Positions 45,844 through 55,592 of a stretch of 64,000 nucleotides of DNA are shown here, in pieces (within the stretch, counting starts at the first letter, position 1; each line of letters opens with the position of its first letter). The notes below the pieces were generated by a model. The model did no database searches and was not told where the DNA came from. It was given only the letters and a program-made list of their open reading frames with translations. Location: positions 81,087-145,086 of the forward strand of contig NZ_JACESP010000007.1 in the NCBI RefSeq assembly GCF_013911755.1, written 5' to 3'. Source of the stretch: Sphingosinicella sp. Its GTDB lineage: Bacteria; Pseudomonadota; Alphaproteobacteria; Sphingomonadales; Sphingomonadaceae. The translations under genes and the position numbers were made by a program.

Positions 45844-47046
45844 ATGATGCGCAAGGCATTGCTGGCGTTTCTGCTGATTTCAACATCGCCCGCCTGGGCG
45901 AAGACGATTGCGGTCGCGCCCGGCGAAAACGATCAGGAGGCGCTGCAAACCGCGCTTATCGAGGCGCAGCCGGGCGACGTGATCCAGCTTGCGGCCGGCA
46001 CCTACAGACTCACGAATGGCCTGTCGCTTGATGTCGACAATGTCACCGTGCGCGGCGCCGGGCCGGGTGCGAGCGTGCTCAGCTTCAAGGGCCAGACGGG
46101 GGCGGGAGAGGGGCTGCTCGTCACGTCGGACCGCGTTCTGCTCACCGGCTTCGCCGTCGAGGACACCAAGGGCGACGGCATCAAGGCGAAGGGCGTCGAC
46201 CGCATCACGATGGATAATCTGCGGATCGTCTGGACGCGCGGGCCGCACAAGGACAACGGCGCCTACGGCCTCTACCCGGTCGAGGCCACGAACGTCCTGG
46301 TGCAGAACTCCGAAGTCGTCGCCTGCTCGGACGCGGGCGTCTACGTCGGCCAGTCCGAGAATATCATCGTCCGCAACAACCGCGTCAGCTTCAACGTCGC
46401 GGGCATCGAGATCGAGAACTCGAAGCACGCCGACGTCTACGGCAACCTCGCGCATCACAACACGGGCGGCATCCTCGTGTTCGATCTGCCGAACCTGCCG
46501 AAGATGGGCGGGCATTCCACGCGCATCTTCTCGAACACGGTCGTCGACAACGACACGCCGAACTTCGCCCCGCCCGGCAACATCGTCGCGGAGGTGCCGC
46601 AGGGGCTCGGCATCATGGTGATGGCGAACGAGAACGTCGAGGTGTCGGGCAACCGCATCGAGGGCAACCGAACGGCGGCGGTAATGGTCGTCTCCTACGT
46701 GCGACCGTTCGAGGACGCGAGCTACAATCCGCTGGCGCGAAACGTGCGCATCTTCGGAAATACGCTCGGCAAGAACGGCTGGGACCCCAAATTCCCCGGC
46801 GGTGCCGAACTCGCCGCAGCGCTCGGCGGCGGCCTGCCGCCAGTGATGTGGGACGGCGTCACACGCTTCGGGGACAAGCCGGATGACAGCACGACGACGC
46901 CCGCGAGCGACGTGCCGATGGTCTCGCTTGGCCTCGCCGTCGCCGGAACGCCGCCCACGAAGGCGCAACCCGCGCCCGTCGCGCCGGCTGGCGCTTCCGC
47001 AACGCTCGCCGCCGTAGTGCTCCCCGCCGATCAGCCGATGCCGTGA
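45844..47046 (+). CDS. Secreted parallel beta-helix repeat protein (TIGR03805-like)
   Basis: A 400-residue exported protein: signal peptide (STSPAWAK), then right-handed beta-helix turns from about residue 35 to 310, seen as repeated VxVxxN patterns (NVLVQNSEVVACSDAGVYVG, NIIVRNNRVSFNVAGIEIEN). The tail is proline/alanine-rich. It matches the beta-helix family found paired with a cytochrome-like family (TIGR03805 with TIGR03806); no function is known for the pair. GGGGAGG six bases upstream supports this ATG over the one at 45838. It overlaps the next gene. Confidence 0.85.
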   Translation: MMRKALLAFLLISTSPAWAKTIAVAPGENDQEALQTALIEAQPGDVIQLAAGTYRLTNGLSLDVDNVTVRGAGPGASVLSFKGQTGAGEGLLVTSDRVLLTGFAVEDTKGDGIKAKGVDRITMDNLRIVWTRGPHKDNGAYGLYPVEATNVLVQNSEVVACSDAGVYVGQSENIIVRNNRVSFNVAGIEIENSKHADVYGNLAHHNTGGILVFDLPNLPKMGGHSTRIFSNTVVDNDTPNFAPPGNIVAEVPQGLGIMVMANENVEVSGNRIEGNRTAAVMVVSYVRPFEDASYNPLARNVRIFGNTLGKNGWDPKFPGGAELAAALGGGLPPVMWDGVTRFGDKPDDSTTTPASDVPMVSLGLAVAGTPPTKAQPAPVAPAGASATLAAVVLPADQPMP

Positions 47047-48062
47047 TGCCGCGCGCCGCCGCCCTGCTCGCGGCCGCGCTGCTGGTCGCCTCCGCCGCGC
47101 CGTCAGCGGTGAATGATGCGGTCCTCGCAGGTGCGGCGGCGCCTGCGACGCTCGCCGAAACCGGCCTGTTCCTCGATGATGGTGCTGCGCGCCCGAACGC
47201 CCGCGTCGTCCGCTATGGCCTCGCAACGCCCCTGTTCTCCGATCATGCGGATAAGGCGCGTTTCCTCTATGTGCCGGAGGGCAAGACGGCGCGCTACGCG
47301 GGCGAGGGCCTGCTCGATATCCCTGTCGGCAGCGTTCTCATCAAGCATTTTGGTTTCGCGCGCGCGGACGGCAGTCTCGATCTCATCGAAACACGGCTGC
47401 TCGTGCATCAGGCGGATGGATGGAAGGCGTGGCCCTATGTGTGGAACGCCGACGACAGCGCCGCGACGCTGAAGCGCGCCGGCGCCCGTGTCGCGGTGAC
47501 GGGGCATGACGGCGCGGGAAAGCCCCTCGCGCTCGATTGGCAGGTGCCCAACGTCAACCAGTGCAAGGGCTGTCATGCCGCGGGTGATGCGCTGGTGCCG
47601 ATCGGCCCCAAGGCGCGGAACCTCAACCATGATTTCCAGGGCGAGAACAATCTCGCGCGCCTCTCGCGCCTCGGCCTTGTCTCCGGCGTCCCCGAAAACG
47701 CGCCGCGCCTGCCCGATTGGAAGGACGCAAACGAAAGCCTCGAATACCGCGCCCGCGCGTATCTCGACGTCAACTGCGGCCACTGCCACAAGCCCGATGG
47801 TCCCGCGTCGAACTCCGGCCTGTTCCTCACATGGGAGACGCCGTCCGGCCCGAACATCGGCATCGGCAAGGGGCCGGTCGCGGCGGGGCGCGGTTCGGGC
47901 GGCCGCATGGTCTCGATCGATCCCGGGCACCCCGACCGCTCGATCCTCACCTACCGGATGGAATCGACCGAACCCGGCGTCATGATGCCCGAACTCGGCC
48001 GCACGCAGCCAGACGAAACGGGCACGGCGCTGGTGCGCGCCTGGATCACCGCCATGCGGTGA
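47046..48062 (+). CDS. Diheme cytochrome c-like protein (TIGR03806/SO2930-like)
   Basis: A 338-residue exported protein with a signal peptide and two CXXCH haem sites: CKGCH (173 to 177) and CGHCH (244 to 248). Distal ligand candidates include Met residues in VMMPELGR. The body (PLFSDHADKARFLYVPEG, NLNHDFQGENNLARL) matches the uncharacterised family that accompanies the beta-helix protein. Its ATG overlaps the stop of that gene (TGATG). Periplasmic redox work on a polymer or organic substrate is a reasonable guess only. Confidence 0.85.
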   Translation: MPRAAALLAAALLVASAAPSAVNDAVLAGAAAPATLAETGLFLDDGAARPNARVVRYGLATPLFSDHADKARFLYVPEGKTARYAGEGLLDIPVGSVLIKHFGFARADGSLDLIETRLLVHQADGWKAWPYVWNADDSAATLKRAGARVAVTGHDGAGKPLALDWQVPNVNQCKGCHAAGDALVPIGPKARNLNHDFQGENNLARLSRLGLVSGVPENAPRLPDWKDANESLEYRARAYLDVNCGHCHKPDGPASNSGLFLTWETPSGPNIGIGKGPVAAGRGSGGRMVSIDPGHPDRSILTYRMESTEPGVMMPELGRTQPDETGTALVRAWITAMR

Positions 48063-48165
48063 ACCGCCTTCCGGGCAGCTCGAACTGGTGTATCCTGCTG
48101 CAATGCCGAGGCTTTTCGAATCGCAGTGGCTCATGCATTTTCTGGTAAACTTGTCGCCAGGCTCA

Positions 48166-48810
48166 ATGCGCCCCATAGCGTATGCCGTCGTCGCGGCAGC
48201 GTTCGGTATCTTGGTGGCGATGAATGCGCGTGCGGCGGATTGGCCGCGTGGCTCATGGCGCGAGACATGCGCGAGCAGCGTGATTGAGGGCAATAGATTA
48301 AGCGCTAACTGCCCCGACAGTACCGGCAAAATGGTTCGCTCTGCGATATGGCTTTCTGGATGTGCAAGTTTTGGCAATCGAAATGGCCATCTCTATTGCG
48401 AGAGATTTGATTCCGGCGTTGTCAGCGCCAATTGGCAGGGCTCATTTCGCAAATCGTGCCGAGACGTTTCGATTGACCGACGCGGCAATCTGAAAAGCAC
48501 GTGCAGGATATCGAACCACGGCTGGAGACGATCCGAACTTCGATCCACTGATTGCTTATCAAGGATTGCGGAAAACCGTGAGGGTGTTCTCACATGTGTC
48601 GGTAGGCCCGGCGCCTTTCTGTTCGATGGTGTTTGGGAGGGGCCTTACCTGATGGCGTGTCGAGATATATCGAGGCGATCCCACACAATTGAAGCTACCT
48701 GCCCAAGTCTTACCGGAGACTGGCAACGCTCGCGTATTGATTCTTCTAAATGTACCATCCCCGAATCTTTTATCGTAGTGGGCCGCAACGGACGACTCGC
48801 TTGCGAGTAG
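48166..48810 (+). CDS. Secreted protein with three cyanovirin-N-like repeats
   Basis: A 214-residue protein with signal peptide (residues 1 to 23) and three repeats at about 29 to 79, 92 to 145 and 156 to 214. Each carries four cysteines (35, 49, 66, 78; 98, 113, 130, 144; 165, 179, 196, 213) and the CVNH pattern: G-S-W/F near a Cys, a Leu/Ile two to four residues before Cys two, Ser and hydrophobics before Cys three, and N-x-x-G-x-L before Cys four. CVNH domains bind mannose-rich glycans in some members. Its base composition is clearly less GC-rich than its neighbours, suggesting transfer. The family call is by pattern only. Confidence 0.6.
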   Translation: MRPIAYAVVAAAFGILVAMNARAADWPRGSWRETCASSVIEGNRLSANCPDSTGKMVRSAIWLSGCASFGNRNGHLYCERFDSGVVSANWQGSFRKSCRDVSIDRRGNLKSTCRISNHGWRRSELRSTDCLSRIAENREGVLTCVGRPGAFLFDGVWEGPYLMACRDISRRSHTIEATCPSLTGDWQRSRIDSSKCTIPESFIVVGRNGRLACE

Positions 48811-49398
48811 CTAAAGCCCCATCAGGCTCAGCACTTCCTTGCGGCTGCGTTCATCCTCGCGGAACACGCCCATCATGCGGCTTGTCGTCATGGTGACGCC
48901 CGGCGTGTTGACGCCGCGTGCGGACATGCAGGCGTGCGCCGCCTCGATCACGACGGCGACGCCGCGTGGCTGCAGATGTTCCCAGATACAGTCGGCGACC
49001 TCGGCGGTCAGGCGCTCCTGCACCTGAAGGCGTGAGGCAAACCCCTTGAGGACGCGCGCGAGCTTCGAGATGCCGACGACACGGTCGCCCGGCAGATAGG
49101 CGATGTGCGCCTTGCCGATGATCGGCGCCATGTGGTGCTCGCAGTGCGATTGAAACGCGATGTCGCGCAGAAGCACGATCTCGTCGTAGCCGCCGACTTC
49201 CTCGAAGGTGCGCGAAAGGTGAAGCGCAGGATCCTCGGCATAGCCGCGGAAATACTCGCGGTAGGCGCGCGCGACGCGACCGGGCGTGTCGGCGAGTCCT
49301 TCGCGCGCGGGGTCGTCTCCGGCCCATTCGATCAGACGGCGGACGGCGCCGAGCACGTCTTGCGGGATGCCGTTGTCGCGGTCGTTGGATGCGGTCAT
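48811..49398 (-). CDS. folE: GTP cyclohydrolase I
   Basis: A 195-residue type I enzyme opening GTP for folate synthesis. Zinc ligands are in [20 protein letters not shown] and [24 protein letters not shown] is the usual core. Length is normal. It ends directly against the 3' end of the cyanovirin-like gene, without any spacer. Confidence 0.97.
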   Translation of the reverse strand: MTASNDRDNGIPQDVLGAVRRLIEWAGDDPAREGLADTPGRVARAYREYFRGYAEDPALHLSRTFEEVGGYDEIVLLRDIAFQSHCEHHMAPIIGKAHIAYLPGDRVVGISKLARVLKGFASRLQVQERLTAEVADCIWEHLQPRGVAVVIEAAHACMSARGVNTPGVTMTTSRMMGVFREDERSRKEVLSLMGL

Positions 49399-49445
49399 GG
49401 CTCTCCCCTAACCACCGACGGACGCCTGCCGCAAGTCCCGAGCCT

Positions 49446-49946
49446 CTAAAGCAGCGTCAGCGCGGCGAGCAGCCGGACGTCGATCATCACGCCTGCACGG
49501 CGCTTTTCGGCGATGAAATGCGGCAATGTTCGAAGCGGAACGCAGTGAACGGTGATGTTCTCGCCCTCGACGCCGCCGCCCGCGCCGACCCGAACGAGCC
49601 CCGTCGCGCGTACCAGTGTGAAGTGCTCGCTTGTCATGCCCGGAGAGGAGGTGAACACGCCGAGGTCTTCCAGCGTTTCGGCACGGAAGCCGGTTTCTTC
49701 CTCAAGTTCGCGGCGCGCGGCGGTCAGCACGTCCTCGGGGCCGTCGTCGCCGACAAGTCCGGCGGGCAGTTCGAGGCACGATGCGCCGAGCGGCACGCGG
49801 TACTGCTCGACAAGCACGATCTCCGCGGCGCCCGTAACGGCGAGAATGACGGCGGCGCCCATGCCGCCGGGGCGGCGCACATACTCCCAGTCGTTTTCGA
49901 CGACGGCTTCGAGGAAGCGGCCTTTCCAGACGGTCTTGTCGGTCAC
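49446..49946 (-). CDS. Nudix hydrolase, ADP-ribose pyrophosphatase-like
   Basis: A 166-residue Nudix enzyme with the box EDVLTAARRELEEETGF, preceded by LELPAGLVGDD and followed by SPGMTSEHF, all typical of ADP-ribose pyrophosphatases. It would hydrolyse ADP-ribose or similar nucleotide sugars. GTG start; longer upstream frames read through the terminator of the csgG gene. Confidence 0.9.
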   Translation of the reverse strand: MTDKTVWKGRFLEAVVENDWEYVRRPGGMGAAVILAVTGAAEIVLVEQYRVPLGASCLELPAGLVGDDGPEDVLTAARRELEEETGFRAETLEDLGVFTSSPGMTSEHFTLVRATGLVRVGAGGGVEGENITVHCVPLRTLPHFIAEKRRAGVMIDVRLLAALTLL

Positions 49947-49962
49947 GCGTGGTCTTTCAGGC

Positions 49963-49995
49963 AAAGAAAAAGGGCGGCGCCCTGCGGTGCCGCCC
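49963..49995 (-). terminator. Intrinsic terminator after the CsgG-family gene
   Basis: A 10-bp GC stem (GGGCGGCGCC with GGTGCCGCCC, one G-T pair, loop CTGC) followed on the minus strand by TTTTTCTTT, 19 bases after the stop. The clearest intrinsic terminator in the window. Confidence 0.85.
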
Positions 49996-50014
49996 CCTTC
50001 CGGTGTTCTCAGGC

Positions 50015-50788
50015 TTACTGCGCGACCGGCGCAGCGGCGCTCGGGTCCACGGGCAGGCCACCGAGCTGCGTCACGAGCTGCTTGTAGGCGTCGAGATAGG
50101 CGAGCGTGATGACCTGGCCGATCTCGGTGTTCGAATAGCCGCCGCCGCCGGCGCCGCCGAAGCCGCCCCACCAGCCGCCGCCGCCACCGGCCGCCCAGCT
50201 CAAATCCTTCTTGCGGAAATAGCCTTCGGTCAGGCGCTCCTGCTCGGTGGTGCGCGCGTTCACCAGCGTCAGCATGACATTGGCTTCCTTGCTCTTGGTC
50301 GAAAGTCCGCCCGCGATCATACCGAGCGTGCGGCTACCCAGAAGACCGCCCGCGATCGCGCCGATGCCGCCGCCGCCCGAGTTCTCGTTCTTCGAAACGA
50401 GATCGGGGACGATGAAATAATCAGCGGCCTTCACCTGGCGCTTTCCGATATTCGAATTCGCCTGCAGTTCGCCGGAATCGGCGAGCGCGCGCTCGATGTT
50501 GCGGCTGGCGAGGCCCTTGCCGCGATCGACGAGGCCGAAGCAGCCGGATTTCATCACGAACAGCTTGATGATCGCTTCCGGGCTGCCGAGGCCGAGCTGC
50601 TGCCACCAGTTGGTGTCGGGCTCGACGATGGAAACCGTGCCCAGCCGCTTCTGGCAGACCGGGATTTCCTGCATACTTTTCGTCTGCGCCTTGCGCGCGG
50701 AGGACTGGGATTGCGCGGATGCCGTGCCTGAAGCGACGGCCATGGCGGCCACGGCAACGCCGAAGCCAAGTGTTTTCAGGATCTTCAT
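50015..50788 (-). CDS. CsgG/HfaB family envelope protein
   Basis: A 257-residue exported protein with a signal peptide cut near GTASAQ. The CsgG-type core is visible as FGLVDRGKGLASRNIERALADSGEL, KAADYFIVPDLV, and a glycine-rich loop followed by NVMLTLVNARTTEQERLTEGYF. CsgG proteins form outer-membrane secretion pores or fold-related assemblies. No lipobox is visible and no curli or holdfast genes are near, so it may be one of the many CsgG-fold proteins outside curli systems. Confidence 0.8.
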   Translation of the reverse strand: MKILKTLGFGVAVAAMAVASGTASAQSQSSARKAQTKSMQEIPVCQKRLGTVSIVEPDTNWWQQLGLGSPEAIIKLFVMKSGCFGLVDRGKGLASRNIERALADSGELQANSNIGKRQVKAADYFIVPDLVSKNENSGGGGIGAIAGGLLGSRTLGMIAGGLSTKSKEANVMLTLVNARTTEQERLTEGYFRKKDLSWAAGGGGGWWGGFGGAGGGGYSNTEIGQVITLAYLDAYKQLVTQLGGLPVDPSAAAPVAQ

Positions 50789-50934
50789 AAACTTCCCCAT
50801 GTTCAAATGTGCTGGTTAGCGAAACCCCTGTCACCGTTTCCGGCGCCGCCCGCAGCCGGAGCGTATATTGCCGGACTTGGGCGGTCCCGGCAATCGTTCC
50901 CGGATAGTCCGCACACGTTATGATTCGGTTGCAA

Positions 50935-52884
50935 CTACCGGTTCCTGCGTCCCGCGATCAGGCTGTCGACCACGGACGGATCGGCAAGCGTCGTCGTGTC
51001 GCCGAGCGATCCGAAGTCGTTTTCGGCGATCTTGCGAAGGATACGCCGCATGATCTTGCCTGAGCGTGTCTTGGGCAGCGCGGGGGTGAAATGGATCTGG
51101 TCCGGCGTCGCGATCGGCCCGATCTCGCGCCGCACCTCCGCCTTCAGCTCGGCTTCGAGCGCGGCGTCGCCCTCCACGCCCGCGATCGGCGTCACGTAGC
51201 AGTAGATGCCCTGGCCCTTGATGTCGTGCGGGTAGCCGACGACCGCGGCTTCGGCGACCTTGGGGTGGCCGACGAGCGCCGATTCCACTTCCGCAGTGCC
51301 GAGCCTGTGGCCGGAGACATTGAGCACATCGTCGACGCGGCCGGTGATCCACCAATAGCCGTCTTCGTCATGGCGCGAACCGTCGCCCGTGAAGTATAGG
51401 CCCTTGTACGCGGAAAAATAAGTTTCGGCGAAGCGCTGGTGATCGCCGTAAAGCGTGCGCGCCTGTCCTGGCCACGAGCGTTTGAGCACGAGGTTGCCCG
51501 AGGCGGGGCCTTCGATGAACTTGCCGTCCGCATCGACCAGCGCGGGTTCAATGCCGAAAAACGGCTTGGTCGCACTGCCCGGCTTGGTCGGGATCGCGCC
51601 CGGCAGCGGCGAAATCAGCACGCCGCCGGTTTCCGTCTGCCACCATGTGTCGATGATCGGCAGCCGCTCCTTGCCCGCCACGCGGTGATACCAGAGCCAC
51701 GCCTCGGGATTGATCGGCTCGCCGACGGTGCCGAGCAGGCGCAGCGAGGAGAGGTCGTGTTTCAGCACAGGTGCGTCGCCCTCGCGCATCAACGCGCGGA
51801 GTGCGGTCGGCGCCGTGTAGAAGGTGGCGGGCCGGTGCTTTTCGATCACCGCCCAGAAGCGGCTCACATCCGGATAGTTGGGGACGCCCTCGAACATCAG
51901 CGTCGAGGCGCCGTTCGCAAGCGGGCCGTAGATGATGTAGCTGTGCCCCGTCACCCAGCCCACGTCGGCGGTGCACCAGTGCAGCGCGCCCTCGTCGCGC
52001 CAGTCGAACACGTATTTGAAGGTGAGTGTCGTCCATACGAGATAGCCGCCCGTGGTGTGCAGCACACCCTTCGGCTTTCCGGTGGAGCCGGAGGTGTAGA
52101 GGATGAACAGCGGGTCTTCGGCGTTCATCGGCTCGGCCGGGCAGTCGGCGGAGACGGTTTCGCGCTTTTCGTGCCACCAGCTGTCGCGTTCGTGCGTCAT
52201 CGGCACGTCAGCGCCGGTATGGCGCACGACGAGTACGCCTTTGACGTCATGCCAAGCGTGGCAGATCGCGTCGTCGATCGTCTGCTTCAGTGCGATCGTC
52301 TTGCCGCCGCGTCGGCCTTCGTCCGCCGTGATGATGAAGTCGCTTTTCGCATCGTCAATACGCCCGGCGACGGCTTCCGCAGAAAATCCTGCAAAAACAA
52401 CGCTGTGCACCGCGCCGATGCGCGCGCACGCCAGCATGGCGACGGCGGCTTCGGGGATCATCGGCAGATAGATCGTCACGCGGTCGCCCTTCTGGACGCC
52501 CATCGCCTTCAGCGCATTCGCGAACCGGCAGACCTCCGCATGAAGCTCGGCATAGGTGAGCGTAACGGACGCAGCGTTCGGGTCGTCTGCCTCCCAAACG
52601 ATCGCCGGCTGGTCCGCACGCGCCGGCAGGTGCCGGTCGACGCAGTTGACGCACGCATTCAGCATGCCGTCCTCGAACCATTTTATGTCGACCGGCGCGT
52701 AAGACCAGTTGCCCATCACGCCCGGCGCCTTGATCCAGTCGACGATCCCGATCTGCTCGCGCCAGAAACCGTCCGGATCCTCGAGCGACCGCCGGTACAT
52801 CGCCTCGTAGGTTTCGGCGTCGCAGATCGTCCGCGCGGCGGTATGCGCGGGAACGGGGTACGTCGCGGTCGCGGCGTCGCTCAT
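50935..52884 (-). CDS. acs: Acetyl-CoA synthetase
   Basis: A 649-residue AMP-forming enzyme activating acetate. The phosphate loop [20 protein letters not shown] and the C-terminal [17 protein letters not shown] with the regulatory lysine (reversible acetylation site) are all in place. Normal length. Monocistronic by appearance. Confidence 0.97.
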   Translation of the reverse strand: MSDAATATYPVPAHTAARTICDAETYEAMYRRSLEDPDGFWREQIGIVDWIKAPGVMGNWSYAPVDIKWFEDGMLNACVNCVDRHLPARADQPAIVWEADDPNAASVTLTYAELHAEVCRFANALKAMGVQKGDRVTIYLPMIPEAAVAMLACARIGAVHSVVFAGFSAEAVAGRIDDAKSDFIITADEGRRGGKTIALKQTIDDAICHAWHDVKGVLVVRHTGADVPMTHERDSWWHEKRETVSADCPAEPMNAEDPLFILYTSGSTGKPKGVLHTTGGYLVWTTLTFKYVFDWRDEGALHWCTADVGWVTGHSYIIYGPLANGASTLMFEGVPNYPDVSRFWAVIEKHRPATFYTAPTALRALMREGDAPVLKHDLSSLRLLGTVGEPINPEAWLWYHRVAGKERLPIIDTWWQTETGGVLISPLPGAIPTKPGSATKPFFGIEPALVDADGKFIEGPASGNLVLKRSWPGQARTLYGDHQRFAETYFSAYKGLYFTGDGSRHDEDGYWWITGRVDDVLNVSGHRLGTAEVESALVGHPKVAEAAVVGYPHDIKGQGIYCYVTPIAGVEGDAALEAELKAEVRREIGPIATPDQIHFTPALPKTRSGKIMRRILRKIAENDFGSLGDTTTLADPSVVDSLIAGRRNR

Positions 52885-52927
52885 TGGTCAAACTCTCCCC
52901 AGGACATTTCGCGGCGCTTTGGCCGCA

Positions 52928-53290
52928 CTACCACAGATACGTATTCGGATCGGGCATCGGCTCGTGGCGCTGCGCTTTCGCGATCGAAATGACGGCGCGC
53001 ACGACGAGCCAGATCGAGATCAGCGGAAACAGGAAACCGGCCAGCCCGAACGTGAGGAGTGTCACAGCCCCCAACGCGATCACGCAAACCACCGTCATCC
53101 AGAAGCCTCGGATATGATACGCGAAATGACTCTCCTCCCACGGTGCGTTGCCCGGCTCGCCCCGCCACACGTAGGCGAGGATCGCGCCGATAAGCGTCGG
53201 CACGCCCGAGACGGCGCCGACGAGGATCAGCAGCGCGACGATGGTCGGCCGGTTGAGATCGAAACCCTGTGTTTCCGGTCTGCTCGGCAT
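52928..53290 (-). CDS. DUF4870-like membrane protein
   Basis: A 120-residue protein with three membrane segments and the pattern RPTIVALLILVGAVSG, then SHFAYHIRGFWMTVV, then FGLAGFLFPLISIWLVVRAV. It matches the small DUF4870/Tic20-like membrane family, function unknown. It ends 43 bases before the acs start in the same direction. Confidence 0.75.
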   Translation of the reverse strand: MPSRPETQGFDLNRPTIVALLILVGAVSGVPTLIGAILAYVWRGEPGNAPWEESHFAYHIRGFWMTVVCVIALGAVTLLTFGLAGFLFPLISIWLVVRAVISIAKAQRHEPMPDPNTYLW

Positions 53291-53393
53291 AGTCCAGCCT
53301 CCACTGTTTTCGGGCGGCAATTCTGGCGCGCGGCGGAGCATTCCGCAAGGATGGGCTTTCGCAGGCCCACGCGGCGCGCTAGCGTCTGCCGCC

Positions 53394-54668
53394 GTGGGCA
53401 TCCCTCTTCTCGCTGCGCGCCGTTTCGGGCCGCTGTTCGCCACCCAGTTCCTGGGCGCGTTCAACGACAATTTCTACAAGACGGCGATGCTGTTCCTCAT
53501 CACCTACACGCTGCTTGCGGGCGACACGGCGGCATCGGCGCAGATCGTCACGGTGGCGGCGGGTGTGTTCATCCTGCCGTTCGTGCTGTTCTCGGCCATG
53601 GCGGGGCAGATCGCCGACAGTATCGACAAGGCGCGGCTCGTCCGCATCATCAAGGCGGCCGAGATCGGCATCATGCTTGTCGGCGCGGCGGCGCTGACTC
53701 TGGGCTCGATGCCGCTGATGATGCTGGTGCTGTTCGCAATGGGGCTGCACTCCACCTTCTTCGGGCCGATCAAGTACGCGATCCTGCCGCAGCATCTCGC
53801 ACCGAAGGAATTGCTCACGGGCACGGGCCTTGTCGAGGCCGGCACGTTCATCGCCATTCTTACCGGACAGGTCGCCGGCGGCCTCCTCGCGCCTCAGGTT
53901 TCGGCATGGGCGATCGTCGGGGTCGCCGGGCTCGGCTATCTCACCGGGCGGCAGGTGCCCGCAGCACCGCCAGCCGGACGTGCGCGCGTCGAATGGAATA
54001 TTGTCGCAAGTTCGCTCCGCATCACGCGCGAGGTCACGCGCGATCCGCAGCTTGGCCGCGCCGTGCTCGCGGTCTCGTGGTTCTGGTCAGTCGGGGCGGT
54101 ATTCACCAGCTTGTTCGTGCCGCTGGTGAAGGGCGATCTCGGCGGCGCGGAAACCGTGGCGACGCTCTTTCTCACCATTTTTTCGATCGGCGTCGCAACC
54201 GGATCGCTGGTGGTCGCACGCCTCCTGAAAGGTGCGATTTCCGTTCGCTATGCCCCTGCATCCGCCGTGCTCATGACGGCGTTCATCGCCGATCTCTATT
54301 TCGCGATCCGCGCGTTCGACGTGCCGCACGCCGAATTGATCGGCGTGGGTGAATTCCTCACCGATCCGGGAAGCTGGCGCATCGTGCTCGATCTCTTCGG
54401 GCTTTCCGTCGCGGCGGGCGCGTTCATCGTGCCGCTCTATGCGCTGCTGCAAACCGCGAGCGATCCTTCGGCGCGGGCGCGGACCATCGCGGCGAACAAC
54501 ATCATCAACTCGGGCTTCATGGTGGCCGCCGCGCTCGGTTCGGGCGTGCTGCTGAAGGCCGGGCTCGATGTACCGCAGATCCTTCTCGCCGTCGGGCTCG
54601 CCAATCTGCTGATCGTGATACCCTGCCTCGGGATTCACCGCATCCAGCGCGCGCTCGGCACCGCCTGA
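53394..54668 (+). CDS. MFS transporter, LplT/Aas-like
   Basis: A 424-residue major facilitator with about 12 segments. TQFLGAFNDNFYKTAM at the start and FFGPIKYAILPQHLAPKELLTG are the signature of lysophospholipid flippases of the LplT/Aas group. No acyltransferase domain is fused, so the usual Aas partner would be elsewhere. GTG start; the frame can extend upstream into the DUF4870 promoter. Confidence 0.85.
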   Translation: MGIPLLAARRFGPLFATQFLGAFNDNFYKTAMLFLITYTLLAGDTAASAQIVTVAAGVFILPFVLFSAMAGQIADSIDKARLVRIIKAAEIGIMLVGAAALTLGSMPLMMLVLFAMGLHSTFFGPIKYAILPQHLAPKELLTGTGLVEAGTFIAILTGQVAGGLLAPQVSAWAIVGVAGLGYLTGRQVPAAPPAGRARVEWNIVASSLRITREVTRDPQLGRAVLAVSWFWSVGAVFTSLFVPLVKGDLGGAETVATLFLTIFSIGVATGSLVVARLLKGAISVRYAPASAVLMTAFIADLYFAIRAFDVPHAELIGVGEFLTDPGSWRIVLDLFGLSVAAGAFIVPLYALLQTASDPSARARTIAANNIINSGFMVAAALGSGVLLKAGLDVPQILLAVGLANLLIVIPCLGIHRIQRALGTA

Positions 54669-54689
54669 AAAGTTGCGCGGCGCAACTTT
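54669..54689. terminator. Bidirectional terminator between the MFS gene and argB
   Basis: A 21-base perfect inverted repeat (AAAGTTGCGC, G, GCGCAACTTT) that fills the entire space between two convergent stop codons. A-rich and T-rich ends serve each direction. Confidence 0.75.
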
Positions 54690-55592
54690 CTAAGCGCGAA
54701 CGAGCGTTCCAACGCCCTTGCGCGTGAAGATTTCAAGGAGCAGCGCGTGTGGCACGCGCCCGTCGAGGATCACCGCGGCCTCGACCCCGCCGGTGACGGC
54801 GGAGAGGCAGGTCTCGAGCTTCGGGATCATCCCGCCCGAAATCGTGCCGTCCGCGATCAGTTCCATGATGCGCGCGGGCGTGAGATCGGTGAGCAGCGAC
54901 TTGTCCTTGGCGAGCACGCCGGGAACGTCGGTCAGCAGCATCAGCCGCGCCGCGCCGACGGCGCCCGCGATCGCGCCGGCCATCGTGTCGGCGTTGATGT
55001 TGTAAGTATGGCCCTCAGCATCCTCGGCGATTGGTGCGATGACCGGAATCACGTCGGAACGCGTCATCAGATCGAGGATCTTGGCGTTCACCGCCACGGG
55101 CTCTCCGACGAAGCCGAGATCGACGACGCGTTCGATCGCGCTGTCGGGATCGCGCGCCGTCCGAGTCAGCTTGCGCGCCGTCACAAGGCGTGCGTCCTTG
55201 CCGGAAATGCCGACGGCGGTGCCGCCTGCGCGGCCGATCCAGCTCACGAGATCCTTGTTGATGGCGCCTGCCAGCACCATTTCCGCGACCTCTGCGGTCG
55301 CGGCGTCGGTGACGCGCAGCCCGTCGACGAACTCCGATTTGATGCCGAGCCGTCCGAGCATGTTGCCGATCTGTGGCCCGCCACCGTGCACGACGATCGG
55401 GTTGATGCCGATCGCCTTCAGCAGCACAACGTCCTCCGCGAAATCGATCGCGCGTTCGGGATCGCCCATCGCGTGGCCACCGTATTTCACCACGAAGGTC
55501 TGGCCGACGTATTTCTGGATGAAGGGCAGCGCCTCGGTCAGCGTTTCGGCCTTGGCGAGCATGGCCGGATCGGGCGTATGGTCGACAGACAT
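54690..55592 (-). CDS. argB: N-acetylglutamate kinase
   Basis: A 300-residue kinase of arginine synthesis. Phosphate-binding Lys in [11 protein letters not shown] and [13 protein letters not shown], and the DVPGVL and GGMIPKLE segments are typical. The N-terminal helix present in arginine-inhibited hexameric enzymes (about residues 8 to 30) is there, so feedback inhibition is plausible. Monocistronic. Confidence 0.97.
   Translation of the reverse strand: MSVDHTPDPAMLAKAETLTEALPFIQKYVGQTFVVKYGGHAMGDPERAIDFAEDVVLLKAIGINPIVVHGGGPQIGNMLGRLGIKSEFVDGLRVTDAATAEVAEMVLAGAINKDLVSWIGRAGGTAVGISGKDARLVTARKLTRTARDPDSAIERVVDLGFVGEPVAVNAKILDLMTRSDVIPVIAPIAEDAEGHTYNINADTMAGAIAGAVGAARLMLLTDVPGVLAKDKSLLTDLTPARIMELIADGTISGGMIPKLETCLSAVTGGVEAAVILDGRVPHALLLEIFTRKGVGTLVRA

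Noticed and set aside
44355-46031. A 558-codon frame antisense to the amidohydrolase gene
   Set aside because: Same kind of shadow; the sense strand has HTHYDGQ and a ribosome-binding site, and the antisense protein has no recognisable domain.
51439-52992. A 517-codon frame antisense to acs
   Set aside because: Shadow frame opposite a full-length, motif-complete acetyl-CoA synthetase.
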